64,000 nt of DNA, taken from positions 62,948,021 to 63,012,020 of the forward strand of contig CM038046.1 in assembly GCA_021397845.1 (NCBI GenBank), read 5' to 3'. This document shows positions 22,830 to 34,551 of this stretch, piece by piece (the stretch's first letter is position 1; each line of letters starts with the position of its first letter). The stretch is from Areca catechu. Taxonomy: Eukaryota; Streptophyta; Magnoliopsida; Arecales; Arecaceae. Below the pieces are notes generated by a model. It saw nothing but the letters and a program-made list of their open reading frames with translations. It was not told the DNA's origin and searched no databases. The position numbers and the translations under genes are program-made.

Positions 22830-24470
22830 TAATCGCCCTTATATCTTACACCCATACAATCTAAGTCGTAATCAAATTACTATTATGGTAGTGCTTTAAG
22901 GAATAGGTTGCTATGTTGTTCTTTGTATCTACTCATTCAATGACAACATCTTGTCTTTCTATTATCTCTCGAACGAGGTGGAAGCATCTAAAGGATATGC
23001 TTGGACTTTTGACGAGACCTTGGTTCCTTAGCATGCACACCAGCTCCAGTGTTATTACAATAAAGTGGCACTGGTATTTGTATAGCATGAACCACACCCA
23101 ATTTCATGACGAATTTTTTCATTCACATAGCTTCTTTTGCGGCTTCACTTGCAGCTATATACTCTACCTCAATAACTGAGTCAGCTATAGTTTGCTGCTT
23201 TGTACTCTTCTAATTCACTGCACCACCATATAGGGTGAAAACAAATCCTGATATGGTTTGTCATCATCTGGATCTGATCGAAAACTAGAATCCGTATACC
23301 CTTCTATTTTCAACTCTGATCCACCATATATTAGAAAAATATCTTTAGTCCTTCTTAGGTACTTAAGAATGTTTTTCAAAGTTTTTCAATGACCATTCCC
23401 TGGATCAGCCTAGAACCTTCTTGCTATGCCCAAGGCATAAGCAACATCAGGCCTGGTACATAACATGGTATACATAATTGATCCTATAGTCAAAGCATAA
23501 GGAATCATACTCATCCACTCTCTAACTTCTAGTGTCTTAGGAGACATCTTCTTGGAGAGATGTATGCCTAACTCATGGGCAAGTAACCTCTCTTACTTCC
23601 ATGTTGAATCTCTTCAACACTAAGTCAATATACCAGCATTGGAATAAGCCTAACATCCTCTTAGATCTATCTCTATAGATCTTTATACCTAATATATAGG
23701 ATGCTTCTCCCAAATCCTTCATGAAAAACTGCTTTGATAGCAAATACTTGATCGCTTGCAACATTGGTATAACATTCCTAATTATGAATATGTTATCAAC
23801 ATACAAAACCAAGAAAATAAGGGCACTCTCACTTGTCTTCTTATACACACACAGTTCATCCACATTCTTGATAAAACCAAACTCTTTGATTGTCTCATCA
23901 AAGTGGATGTTCCAACTCTTCAATGCATGTTTTAATCCATAAATAGATTTCTTAAGCATGCATACTTAGTTTGGTCTCTCACTTGAAATAAATCCCTCTA
24001 GCTATGACATATAGACTTCTTCCTCAAGATATCCATTAAGGAAAGCTATCTTTACATCCATCTACTAGATATCATAGTCATAGTATGTAGCTATGGCAAG
24101 CAATATCCGAATGGACTTGAGCATGGCTACTGGTGAAAAAGTTTCAGCATAGTCAATACCATGTCTTTGTTTGAAACCTTTTGCCACCAACCTGGCCTTG
24201 TAGGTCTCTACTTGACCATCTACTCCAATCTTCTTCTTGAAGATCCATTTGCACCTAATTGGGTTTACTTTCTCAGGTGGATCAACTGATGTCCAAACCT
24301 GATTAGAGTACATGGAGTCCATCTTGAATTTCATGGCTTCCAACCATTTGTTAGAGTCTCTACTTGTGATAGCTTCTGTATAGGTCACATGATCATCATT
24401 CTGTATGATACTGGCTTCATTGTTATTCCCAATGACAAAGCCATATCTGAGAGGTGAACTTCGCACTCTC
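22830..24470 (-). pseudogene. Element B reverse transcriptase and RNase H
   Basis: 24466-24065 encodes the RT N-terminal half (WLEAMKFKMDSMYSNQVW, KARLVAKGFKQRHGIDYAET). 23959-23573 encodes the C-terminal half (MLKKSIYGLKHALKSWN, DLGEASYILGIKIYRDRSKR). The polymerase motif reads YVDN where copia elements have YVDD (codon at about 23793-23791), so a metal-binding Asp is lost. A stop lies at 24065. RNase H follows to about 22830, with IEGYTDSSF and an end segment near IERQDVVIEWVDTKNN, full of stops. It would have copied element RNA to DNA. Confidence 0.85.
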
Positions 24471-24559
24471 CCTGACCTATGGAGAGGAGGTGTGTGTTGT
24501 GGTTGTTCCTGAACCTTAGGAATATCTAGTTAAGGAATTGCTTTAGGTATGGTTGAACT

Positions 24560-25515
24560 TTTTAAGTTCAAATATCCTCCAGCTATCCCCTTATTGGATA
24601 AACTCCTTTTCCAAGAATGTAGCATGCCTACTGACAAAGACTTTTTGCTCGGTAGGGTGGTAGAAAAGGTATCCCGTACCTTTTTTAGGATATCCTACAA
24701 ACCTGCACTTTTCAGCCCTTGCACTTAGCTTATGTCCAAAAACATTCTTGACATAAGGAGGGCAACCCAAAATCTTAAAATATATAAGACTAGGCCTTTT
24801 CCCTTTCCATAATTCATATGGAGTGCTTTTAACAACCTTTGATGGCACCCTGTTCAGTATGTAGGCAACAATTTCTAGGGCATAACCCTAGAAGGATACT
24901 AAAAGATTTGTAAAGCACATCATGGACCGTACCATATCAATAAGGTACGATTCCTCCTTTTTGCTACACCATTTAACTGTGGTATGTATGGAGGGGTCCA
25001 TTCAGAGAGAATGGCTTTGTCTTTAAGATGATCGAGAAATTCATTAGATAAGTATTCTCCTCCTCAATCAGATCAAATAATTTTAATACTATGCCAAATT
25101 TGTTTTTCAACATCACTTTAATACTCTTTGAATTTATCAAAGACTTTAGACTTGTGTTTCATAAGATATCCAAACCTTGATAAATTATTAGTAAAACTAA
25201 TGAAATAAGAGTATCCTCCTCTAGCTTAGGTTATCATAGGACCACACACATCTATGTATACTAGATCTAACAACTCAATTGCCCTTTCTCCATATCTAGT
25301 GAATAAAGACGTGGTCATCTTACCCATTAGACAGGACTCACAAGTTCCTAATGATTCATAATCAAAAGGTTAAAAAATATTATCTTTGTACAACTTGTTT
25401 ATCCTGGACTCACTAATATGACCCAAACGATAATGCTAGAGATAAGTGACATTCACGTTATCTCTCTTTCTTTTCTTATTCTTAACAAGCATAACCTCAT
25501 CGATGAGTGACAAAA
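24560..25515 (-). pseudogene. Element B integrase
   Basis: Minus-strand fragments give the catalytic core: YTDVCGPM (first Asp), IRSD-stop-GGEYLSNEF (second Asp) and PQLNGVAKRRNRTLL. In the last, copia integrases have Glu where Lys is seen (codon 24961-24959). 24848-24591 is the region after the core (MPSKVVKSTPYELWKGKRPS, FVGYPKKGTGYLFYHPTEQK). Numerous stops and frame changes are present. The product would join element DNA to target DNA if intact. Confidence 0.82.
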
Positions 25516-25920
25516 TCAAAAGACCATTAGAAAATGTACCACAACTAAAGAATTTCTTTGAAAAAAAATCAAGCATTCATGGCTAGTCAAATTTATTTCA
25601 TAACCTTGTTTCAACAATAAAGGTACAAAAATAATATTCCTTACAATGTTGAGTACATAGTAACAATCTTTTAATTTAAGAATATTGCTCGATGGCAATA
25701 ATAATAGATAGGCACCAATAGCTTCAGCTTGAATGGGTTCACCACTGGTGTTGAATAGCTCGAAGTCACCTTTCTTCAAGCTTCTAGGTCTCCGTAACCC
25801 CTGCAATAACTTGCTGATATGAGATCCACAAGCGGTATCCAATATCCATGAATCATAAACTGAAGAATTCAATGACAAGTTTTTTGTATCATGTATAAAC
25901 CTTTAGATGCTCCACCAGCA
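25516..25920 (-). pseudogene. Element B protease
   Basis: The open frame 25878-25516 carries WILDTACGSHIS, the copia retropepsin site. The third residue of the D-T/S-G triad is Ala instead of Gly, which should harm activity. It is followed by LKDCYYVLNIVRNIIFVPLL, the family's C-terminal flap segment. Confidence 0.8.
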
Positions 25921-26760
25921 TCCTACTGTAGACTTGTAAGTATAACTCATAATTCTTTTTCCAGTGCCCTTGCTTCCCACAATGATAGCAGGTCCCATCA
26001 GCAAAGGGCTTCCTCGACTTCTTCCTCTTCTAGAAACTACTCTTAGGGTTCCTCTTCCTCTTTGAACCCTTCTTCATTGCCTACTTATTCTTTCCATTAA
26101 CTAGAAGAAGCTGAGCCTTATCACCTTTGAAGTGGCGCTCTGCTATCTTGAGCATATTCAGCAGCTCAGGCTATGATAAATTCAGCTTGTTCATGTGATA
26201 ATTCATGACAAACTGCGAGAAAGAATCTGATAGTGACTACAAGGTCAAGTCTTGATTAAGCTCTCCATCCATCACAAATCCCAGTTGACCCAATCGAGTG
26301 ATCAGGTCAATCATCTTGAGGACATGTGCCTGAATGGAAGAGCCCTCACTCATGCGTGCTCAGAACAACTGCTTCAATTCTCATATCAAGCAGTCCTACT
26401 ATGCTCTCCATAAAACTCTTTAAGATTGAGCAATATGGATTGAGGTTCCATTTCCTCATGTTGCTTCTACAACTCATTGCTCATAGAGGCCAACATGATG
26501 CAATTGATATCATGCTGTAATTCTGCCACATTTTATATGTGGCCCTTTCCTCCTTATTAGCATCCTCTCTCATAGAAATGGGTTAAGAGAATTGAGGATA
26601 TAGGCAAACTTTTTCTAAGCTAATATAATCCTCAGGTTCCTTAACCAGTCCACAATTCAAACCGAACAACTTGTTGGCATCCAAGATGCCCCATAGTGAA
26701 AAAGTAGAGCCATAATATAAAATCTATATTAAATAAAGAACAACTATAAGCAAATCACTC
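25921..26760 (-). pseudogene. Element B gag
   Basis: Stop-ridden minus-strand reading recovers LNLS-type gag (FVMNYHMNKLNLS, LNMLKIAERHFKGDKAQLLL, RKRNPKS) and a zinc knuckle CYHCGKQGHWKKNY near 26010-25950, whose last Cys has become Tyr. The N-terminal part reads NKLFGLNCGLVKEPEDYI near 26690. The gene packs the element RNA into particles in intact relatives. Confidence 0.78.
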
Positions 26761-27898
26761 ATGATGATATTCATAATTAGATAAGAACTTTTGCATCTAA
26801 TTGTATCTCCCACTATTTTCTTTCGAATACCATAATCCTCAACTATAGTAAGCGGGAAAACCCTCCTAGGGCTTCCTTAGTGGGGTTGAGATCCCAATTC
26901 CTCATAAATGCCTTGTGTTAATCACAACAAACATCCATGAGTTCAAGGGTAGGAAACTCTTTTCTAATTGCAACCCTTATAACTCTCAACATAACACCTA
27001 CCTCTAAGACACTTATAGCCTTGTGTCAATCAAAACAAACTATAATGTCTTAGTTTAGTCAGACCCTTCATTTTCACACAGCCATGTTTGATAAATGTTG
27101 TTCTTGTATCAATCACAACAAAGCAACACCACCAATCATGCCATAAAGCATAAAATGCATCAAGACAAATATCATATCAAACCCTAGAGTAGGCCTTGTG
27201 TTAATCACAATAAACCTACTATAGTTTTTGACATAGATTTGGCTTAGCATGAAGGAAGGCAAATTTTAGTGTACTTAATCAATTAGCATTTCCAATTTAA
27301 GGTCTAGATATAACCAAATTGACCAGGTAAGTAGAAGAAATGAGGGAGTCCCCCCAATACTTTCCTTAGACACCAAATGAATTGGCCAGGTCAGACAATG
27401 GAACCAATTAAAAACCTCATCCCGTTTACCTTCCCAGAATCACTTGCCTAGACACCAATTTGCTAATAAAACCCTAAACAGATTTGCATCATAATTAACT
27501 TACACTATGACTAAATATAATTTTTATGAGGGCTTTGATGGTCTCAAACACATCCTAATTAAACATGCTAACATGACACATATTCCAGCAAATAAGCATA
27601 TTAACCCTAATATGCATAACCAAAGCATGATTAAAATAACAATCTATTCACCTCACTTGTTCATAGGATAAGGCCACAATGGCACCGCAACATGTCATAG
27701 GAGACCCCATTGAATGGAAAGAGAGGGCTTTTAAATCTGATTTAGCTTCTATGATCGGACGGCCATGGTGACTAACTTAATTCGAAGTAGTTACTAGGAG
27801 CATAACATATCACATATGTAAATGAACTAATCATGTAAAAGTTTTAGCAAAGCAAGCAATTAATACTAAAATGACTACAAATTGCATGAATCAAGATG
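26761..27898 (-). other. Element B leader with four palindromic motifs
   Basis: About 1.1 kb without a gene between PBS and gag. Palindromic motifs (CTTGTGTTAATCACAACAAA and variants) lie at 26912-26932, 27020-27040, 27103-27123 and 27194-27214. The rest is AT-rich. Confidence 0.75.
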
Positions 27899-27910
27899 GC
27901 TCTGATACCA
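27899..27910 (-). other. Element B primer-binding site (Met-tRNA)
   Basis: Plus strand GCTCTGATACCA, which is TGGTATCAGAGC on the element strand, four bases from the LTR end. Confidence 0.93.
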
Positions 27911-27914
27911 CTAT

Positions 27915-28333
27915 TGGGTTCATGCTAATATAGTGAAAGACTAGATTTCAAAAATTTTCATTATTGAAACCCTAATTAGCCGAAACCCTAGACCCAACGA
28001 CCACATGACCATGACAACTAATAAATCATAAATTTAGGGTTATAGAAAAATACCTGGAGCACTATACTTCTTAATTTCCATAAGGCACACAAGTGTATCC
28101 CTTCATAGGTGATCCATATAGGAATCAGACCAAGGAGGCACTTCTATTGAGCTTGCTTATTTGACTATGAATCTTCTCGACAGCCTTTCTTCCTTCAGTG
28201 GCCTTTCTCCCTTTTTTGGAACCCCTACCCTCCTGTAGGGCACTCAGACCTCTCTGAATCCTCTTTCAAAATCTTATTATCCCTCCTATATCTCTTCCTA
28301 GACTATTTTCTTAAAATGACAAGTCTTGTCTTC
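27915..28333 (-). repeat. Element B 5' LTR, truncated
   Basis: The 419 bp match 13332-13473 plus 14689-14965 of the 3' LTR, then similarity stops within a TGACAAG(C/T)CTTGTCTT segment. The remaining roughly 2 kb, including the promoter, is gone; a SIRE-type pol fragment follows directly. Confidence 0.88.
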
Positions 28334-28454
28334 TAGTTACAATTTCATTTTTATCTAACTTATTTCTAAAAATTTATTTAGTCATAGTTATTGATGTATT
28401 AAGTGGTCTTTCTATTAAAGTCCAAACCTTATTTCTTTCAAACTAATTTAATTC
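28334..28454 (-). pseudogene. SIRE-type pol fragment, one half
   Basis: The minus strand reads RNKVWTLIERPLNTS and FRNKLDKNEIVT, the start of the RT domain as in element K at about 33570-33680. The other half is at 39680-39873; element K split it. It ends abruptly at the truncated LTR of element B. Confidence 0.75.
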
Positions 28455-29997
28455 TGTTGACCCCTAAAGTGATTTTAATGATAACAAAACATTGGAGCAT
28501 ACATTTGGTTATCTAACAACTCTTCAAATGATTGACAAGTTTTTGTAGGACAACTACATTAAAATACTTTCTAAATCCTACAATCTTTATTGCTTTGTGT
28601 TGAGTTGTAAAGTGTTTAGAATCTTGTAAAGAAGAACCCTACAAAAATTTCTTACTTAAATCAAGTTAAAGGGTTACTTCTAGTAGTTTTCAAGCTTCAA
28701 TTTTTTCTTGAATTTATTATAAGAAGACCTTGAAGAAGTCTTCAAAGCTTGGGACAAGTGTTCTGGAAGATTGAGTTTGATCTGGCTAAAGAATAAATCT
28801 CGAGCCGACTAGATGGAGAAACCAGCCGACTCTGGCATTGGCACAGAAAAGAAGTTCTTCGGCACACAGATCCAGCTGATTGGCACCAAGGCCCAGCAGA
28901 CTCGTCCAGAACTTAGTTGAAAGTGTTCTGAGATTCTTAGAGATCTGAGCTGACTGGAATTCAACCTAGCCAACTCGTTCAGAACTTGGTTGAGATTGCT
29001 CTGAGAGCCTCTGAGATCCGAGCCAACTGGAATTCAGTCTAGCCGACTTGACTAGAGTGACATATTTTCTCAACTGTGAAAGCTAGCCGACTGGCATTCA
29101 GCCCAATCGACCCGAACTTGATCCGAGTAGACTCGAAGATTGTCTGAGCCGACTGGAATGACGGGGTCACCTCCAACAGCTAGTTCCAGTTTTCAGTTTT
29201 TGAATTCCAAAAGTGCTCCAATGGTAACCTGTCACCTCCCTCGGTCTACAACGTTCAAAATCAAGGGAAGGCAATTGAAGTCTCTATAAATAAGGTATGA
29301 GAACATCTTTGGAGAGACTAATGAGTTAATGGACATTTATTGAATACTTATTGAAGTTAGAAGTGAGAGCACTTGAGCTTTGAAGTCAGCCTTCAAGCCT
29401 TCACCAACTCTTACCAGAAGCTTGAATCACCTTTTGAAGAAAGCAAGGAAGCTGTTGAAGTGCATTGAAGAGCATTCAATAGAGCTTCACTCGTGCTGTC
29501 TTAGCAACCACCCGACAACAAAGTTTGTCATTTTTGTTGCTTCTTTATTCTATTCTTAGAATATTTGGGTTATTGGTGAGCCAAGTTGTAAAAACCAAAT
29601 AGGTTTCTTTGGTGAGCCTTTTTCAAAAACCAAAGTGTAGAGGTTCTATGTGAGCCTGTAAAAACCTAATATGGGTTTCTTTGGTGAGCCCGGTTCAAAA
29701 ACCAAAGTGTAGAGGTTGGGATTGTGAGCCTGTAAAATAATCCGACTGTATTCCAGTTTGGGGGATATAGTTGAAATCCCAAGTGGTGAACTTGGGTAGT
29801 GGACGTAGGAGCTGGGTTGCTCCGAACCACTATAAACCTGCCTTGTTTGTATTGTGTTTGATTTACCTTTCAGCTTCTGCATTTAATCTCTGATTGACAT
29901 AGCACCTAACCACTAAAAGAAATTACTTGTGCACATACTTGCAAAAATTTTGTAATTTCCAATTCAACCCCTCTTGGGAAAAGCCACCTGGGCAACA
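28455..29997 (+). repeat. Element K 5' LTR
   Basis: Starts TGTTGACCCCTAAAG and ends GGCAACA. It contains several copies of a CCGACTGGAATTCAG-like phrase between about 28800 and 29160 and a TATAAATAAGG promoter motif at about 29284. A CAAAAACCAAA-type phrase recurs between 29590 and 29705. Confidence 0.95.
29284..29294 (+). promoter_or_regulatory. TATA box of element K 5' LTR
   Basis: CTCTATAAATAAGG in the U3 part; the same motif is present in the 3' LTR near 38964. Confidence 0.6.
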
Positions 29998-29999
29998 GC

Positions 30000-30011
30000 T
30001 GGTATCAGAGC
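30000..30011 (+). other. Element K primer-binding site (Met-tRNA)
   Basis: TGGTATCAGAGC, two bases after the LTR end. Confidence 0.95.
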
Positions 30012-30040
30012 AGTATCTCTGATTACTTGATTAAAGATTG

Positions 30041-31921
30041 ATGGCTCATCTAATGAGTATGTCCTTGGCCGAAGGCTAGTCAACAAATAGACCTCTACTA
30101 TTCACAGGCACTAATTATTCATATTGGAAAGCACAAATGATGATTTACATACAAGCTGTAGATTTTCAATTATGGAAGGTCATCTTGAAAGGGCCACACA
30201 TTCCCATAATTAAAGTTGATGGCATGGACATCCCTAAACCTGAAGAGGACTGGGATGATCATGACATGAAGATGGGAGAATTGAACGCCAAAGCAATGAA
30301 TTTATTATATTGTTCTTTGGATGCCAACGAGTTCAACCGAATTTCCACTTGCTCTTCAGCAAAGAAAATCTGGGATAAACTCCAAGTGACCCATAAGGGA
30401 ACTTTCCAAGTGAAAACCTCTAAGATACATCTTTTAGTTCATAATTATGAATAATTTAAAATGGAACCTTCTGAAACAATTTCTGCCATGTTCTTTAAAT
30501 TTACAAATATTATTAATGGTTTAAAGAGTCTTGGCAGGGTATACTCTAATGCAGATCAAGTTCAGAAGATCCTTCGTTCTTTGCCCGACAAATGAGATCC
30601 TAAAGTAACTGCAATCCAGGAAGCCAAAGATCTAAACACATTGCTGCTAGATGAACTGCTAGGATCACTCATCACCCACGAGCTGACAATGCAGCACAGA
30701 ATGGAAGACGAACAAAAGAAAAAGAAGACAATAGCCTTCAAAGCTGCTTCCAAATCAAAGAGGGATGATGAAGAATCTGAAGAAGAAAGCACCTCCCCCA
30801 ATGATGACCTAGAAGATGATGACATCACTATGGTTGTGAGGAGATTCAGAAAATTTCTGAGAAGAAAGAAAGGAAGGTACAACCAAAAATTTTATAGGAA
30901 GGATTATGGAAAGGAAAAGGAAAAAGACAGAGAGAAAGATAAAGAGGTAGTCCCCACATGCTACGAATGCAAGAAGCCGGGGCACATACGTCCAGACTGT
31001 CCACTATTAAAGAAATCCTTCAGACAGAAGAAGAAAAAGAAAGTCATGGTTGCCACATGGTCCGATAGTGAAGACTCATCTTCATTGGAAGAAAAAGAGA
31101 CCACCAAGACTGCAAATCTATGCTTAATGGGTCTCGAAGACGAGGTTACATCCGCTAACAATTGCACTGAATTAAATTCTACTTTTCATGAATTACTTTC
31201 TGAATTTAAGAAAGCTGGAGTAAAGATAAAATCATTGAAAAATATGAATGATTCTTTACTCAAACAAAAGGATGAAATTTCAAAAAAGAACATTTTATTA
31301 CAAAAAGAACTGCATGACTTTTCTGAAAAATTTGAAAAGCTAAAAAATGAAAATCTTTCATGTGAAAAGAAAAATAATAATTTACTTGCTGAAAACACTG
31401 ATTTGAAAAAGGAGGTTACAAAACTCAAGCCTTTAGTTGAAAAACTCACTTTATCTTCAAAAAAGCTTGAGTTAATTTTAAAAGAATAATGAATTTCAGG
31501 AAATAAAGCTGGAATTGGCTTTAAAACTTCTTTTGTGAATGGAATTTTAGCAACTACTTTTATGAAATCCAAAATACCTGTTCAAAATATTTTATCTCAA
31601 AAAGTTTCAGCCACACCAAAAACTGTTTCTACTTCAAAGTCTTTATTATATGTTCCTAAGAATTCGAGCAAAAATGCATGCATATCAAAAAGTTCAAAAT
31701 CTACATCAAGAGCATCAACTGTTAGAACTTCAAATTCTGCTTCTATTAAAAATTCTAAAGTTGTATGCTATGTTTGTAAAAGAATAGGACATAAACATTT
31801 TGAATGCAATAATTCTAGAAATGTCCTTAAGAAAGTAAGAAAGATTTGGATTCCCAAAGGAACCACCTCTGCTAACCTGCAAGGATCCAAGGTAGCTTGG
31901 GTACCTAAAAGAATTCATTGA
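30041..31921 (+). pseudogene. Element K gag
   Basis: One frame from ATG 30041 to TGA 31919-31921, broken by stops near 30074, 30451, 30592 and 31489. The N-terminus has LFTGTNYSYWKAQMMIYIQA, the SIRE gag start. A first zinc knuckle CYECKKPGHIRPDC lies at about 30960-31001, followed by a long Lys/Glu-rich coiled coil (about 31190-31485) and a second knuckle CYVCKRIGHKHFEC at about 31768. A long gag with this coiled coil fits the SIRE group. The mutated stops would yield short fragments only. Confidence 0.88.
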
Positions 31922-32382
31922 CTGTTTTGCAGGAATGTCTTGCAGCCCAAAAATTGAAGAAAAGGTGGTACTTAGACAATGGCTACTCAAGACATATGAC
32001 GGGTGACAAGGACCAATTTATCACCCTTGAAATAAAAGAAGGAGGCTTGGTCACCTTTGGAGACAATGGCAAAGGGAGAATAATTGGTTTTGGTAAGATC
32101 AAAATAACTCCCTTCACCTTTATTGAAAAGGTTTCGCTAGTAGACAAATTGAAGCATAATCCCTTAAGTATAAGTCAATTGTGTGATAAAGGCTTCAAGG
32201 TTGTCTTTGAATCTTCTATGTGTATAGTAACTAACTCTTTTGATTCTAGCAAAAAGTTTATTGGACATAGACTTGGGAATATCTATGTGGTAGATCTTAA
32301 TGATCTTGCCATGTCAAGTAGCCCTAGTCTAGTTGCAATGAATGCTAAGACCAAAGAGTCGGGCTTACTATGGCATAGATGA
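31909..32382 (+). pseudogene. Element K protease and start of integrase
   Basis: The pol frame is -1 relative to gag and opens after a TAA at 31906-31908, overlapping gag by 13 nt. It carries KRWYLDNGYSRHMTGD; the SIRE group has DSG and Cys here, so the triad is D-N-G. LWHR at the end belongs to the integrase zinc-binding segment and is cut by TGA at 32380-32382, where the family has Arg (CGA to TGA). Confidence 0.85.
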
Positions 32383-33540
32383 TTAGGTCATGCTAGCATG
32401 CATACCATTACCAAATTAATTTTTAAAGATCTTGTTAGAGGCATGCCTAAGTTTAAAGTTGATTTAAATCATGTTTGTGATGCATGCCAAATGGGTAAAC
32501 AAACTAGGGGGAGTTTTAAATCAAAGAATATAGTTTCTACAACAAGACCACTTGAACTACTTCACATGGATCTTTTTGGACCTACTAGGACCATAAGCCT
32601 AGGAGGTATGAAATATGCTCTTGTGATAGTAGATGACTTTTCGAGATTTACTTGGATTTTGTTTATTGCTTCAAAAGATGAAACTTTTCATGTTTTCAGA
32701 AAATTTCATAAAAAGGTTTCAAATCAAAAGAACTTATCTTTGATTTCAATTAGAAGTGATCATGGAACTGAATTTGAAAATCAATTTTTTGAAGATTATT
32801 GTACTGAATTTGGCATTGATCACAAGTTCTCTGCTCCTAGAACACCTCAACAAAATGGTGTTGTAAAGAGAAAAAATCGGACATTGGAAGAAATGGCTTG
32901 CACAATGTTGTGTGAAGGCAATCTTCTAAAGTACTTTTGGGCAGAAGCGGTGAATATTGCATGTTATATTTTGAACCACATTTTGATCCATCCTATCTTA
33001 AAGAAAACCCCCTATGAGCTTTGGAATGATAGAAAATCCAATATTAGTTATTTTCATATGTTTGGTTGCAAATGCTTTGTGCATAACAATGGAAAAGATA
33101 ATTTAGGAAAATTTGATTCTAAAGCTGATGATGCAATTTTCCTAGGTTATTCATTACATAGCAAAGCATATAGGGTTTTTAATAAAAGGACTCTTACTGT
33201 TGAAGAGTCAATTCATGTTGTATTTATTGAAACAAACCCTACACCTTCTAGACAAGAAAAGTGCATAGACAATGATGTAGGTACATTGCAAAAAGGAATG
33301 GATGACTTGAGCATTCAAGACAAAGACACTCAAGATGGAAAAGAAACAGTAAGTAAGGATCACACCGATCTACCAAGGGACTGGAGGTATGTTACATCTC
33401 ATCCTAAAGAATTAATAATAGGAGATCCTTCACATGGTGTTAGGACTAGGTCCGCACATAAGGATGCACATGATTACCTAGCCTTTGTATCACAAATAGA
33501 ACCCCATAGCTTAGAAGAGGCTGAGACTGACCCAAACTAG
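32383..33540 (+). pseudogene. Element K integrase
   Basis: Continues in frame from the protease: LGHASMHTI and CDACQMGK complete the zinc-binding region. The core has HMDLFGPTRT (first Asp), IRSDHGTEFEN (second Asp) and PQQNGVVKRKNRTLEEM. Position 32866-32868 is AAG (Lys) where the catalytic Glu belongs. The C-terminal part runs YHMFGCKCFVHNNG to the linker before RT. It ends at TAG 33538-33540, probably a former Trp codon. Confidence 0.88.
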
Positions 33541-34550
33541 ATGATGGCAATGCATGAAGAATTAAACCAGTTTGAAAGAAATAAGGTATGGACACTTGTA
33601 GATAGACCTACTGACCATCCAGTAATAGGAACCAAATGGGTCTATAGGAATAAATTAGATGAGCAAGGAAACATTATAAGAAACAAAGCTAGATTAGTGG
33701 CTAAGGGATATAACCAAGAAGAAGGTATTGATTTTGATGAAACTTATGCACCCGTAGCAAGACTATAAGCCATTAGATTACTACTTGCATTTGCTTGCTA
33801 CATGAACTTTAAACTCTTTCAAATGGATGTAAAAAGTGTATTTCTTAATGGTTTTATCTCTGAACAAATTTTTGTGGAACAACCACCAGGTTTTAAAAAT
33901 CACACTTTTCCAAACCATGTATTTAAATTAAACAAAGCATTGTATAGTTTGAAACAAGCACCTAGAGCCTGGTATGATAGACTTAGCACTTTCTTAATTG
34001 AAAATAATTTTTTAAGAGGTAATGTAGACAAAACTCTATTTATTAAAAAGAAAAATAATGACATTTTAGTTGTAAAATATATGTGGATGACATCATTTTT
34101 GGTGCAACTAACGAAACTCTATGTAAAGAATTTTCTAAGCTTATGCAGGAAGAATTTGAAATGAACTTAATGGGCGAGCTGAACTACTTCCTTGGACTTC
34201 AGGTAAAACAAACAAAGGAAGGCATCTTCATCAACCAAGCCAAATACATCAAGGATATCATCAAAAAGTTTGGTATGGAGAGTAGCAAATCAATAAGCAC
34301 ACCCATGAGCCTAGCTTGCATATTGGATAAAGATGTGAGAATGGATCCAATGTTGACCAAAAGCTATATAGAGGTATGATCATATCCTTATTGTTTTTGA
34401 CTACAAGTAGACCTGACATATATATAGTGTATGTGTATGTGCTAGATTTCAGTCATCACCTAAAGAAATACATATGCTTGCTGTAAAAAGAATAATTAAA
34501 TATTTGAAAGGAACAAGTAATTTAGGAATTTAGTATTCTAAACATTCTAC
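33541..34550 (+). pseudogene. Element K reverse transcriptase
   Basis: RT motifs in order: NKVWTLVDRP, KARLVAKGYNQEEGIDFDET, FKLFQMDVKSVFLNG, QPPGF, LYSLKQAPRAWYDRL. A stop interrupts after APVARL (33766-33768). A one-base deletion near 34077 shifts the frame just before the polymerase motif, which reads IYVDDIIFG in the next frame (34083 onward). Another shift follows near 34440. The catalytic YVDD itself is intact. Confidence 0.87.
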
Positions 34551-34551
34551 T

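Larger units (their letters stand above)
13332..28333 (-). mobile_element. Element B: Ty1/copia element with two nested insertions
   Basis: Minus-strand order: truncated 5' LTR (28333-27915), PBS (27910-27899), 1.1-kb leader, gag, protease, integrase, RT, RNase H, polypurine tract (near 22823-22809), 3' LTR (22808-13332). The shared LTR end TGGGTTCA...GACTAGATTTC occurs at both 13332 and 27915. The 3' LTR is interrupted by a solo LTR and by element C. The conceptual proteins resemble the Tork/TAR/Angela side of copia (DTACGSHI protease start, AEKCRFVGYPKKGTGYLFY). All ORFs are broken. Confidence 0.85.

Noticed and set aside
26912..27214. Four spaced palindromic repeats as a CRISPR array
   Set aside because: Only four degenerate copies, spacers of 80-110 bp that are themselves conserved in a sister element, in plant DNA.
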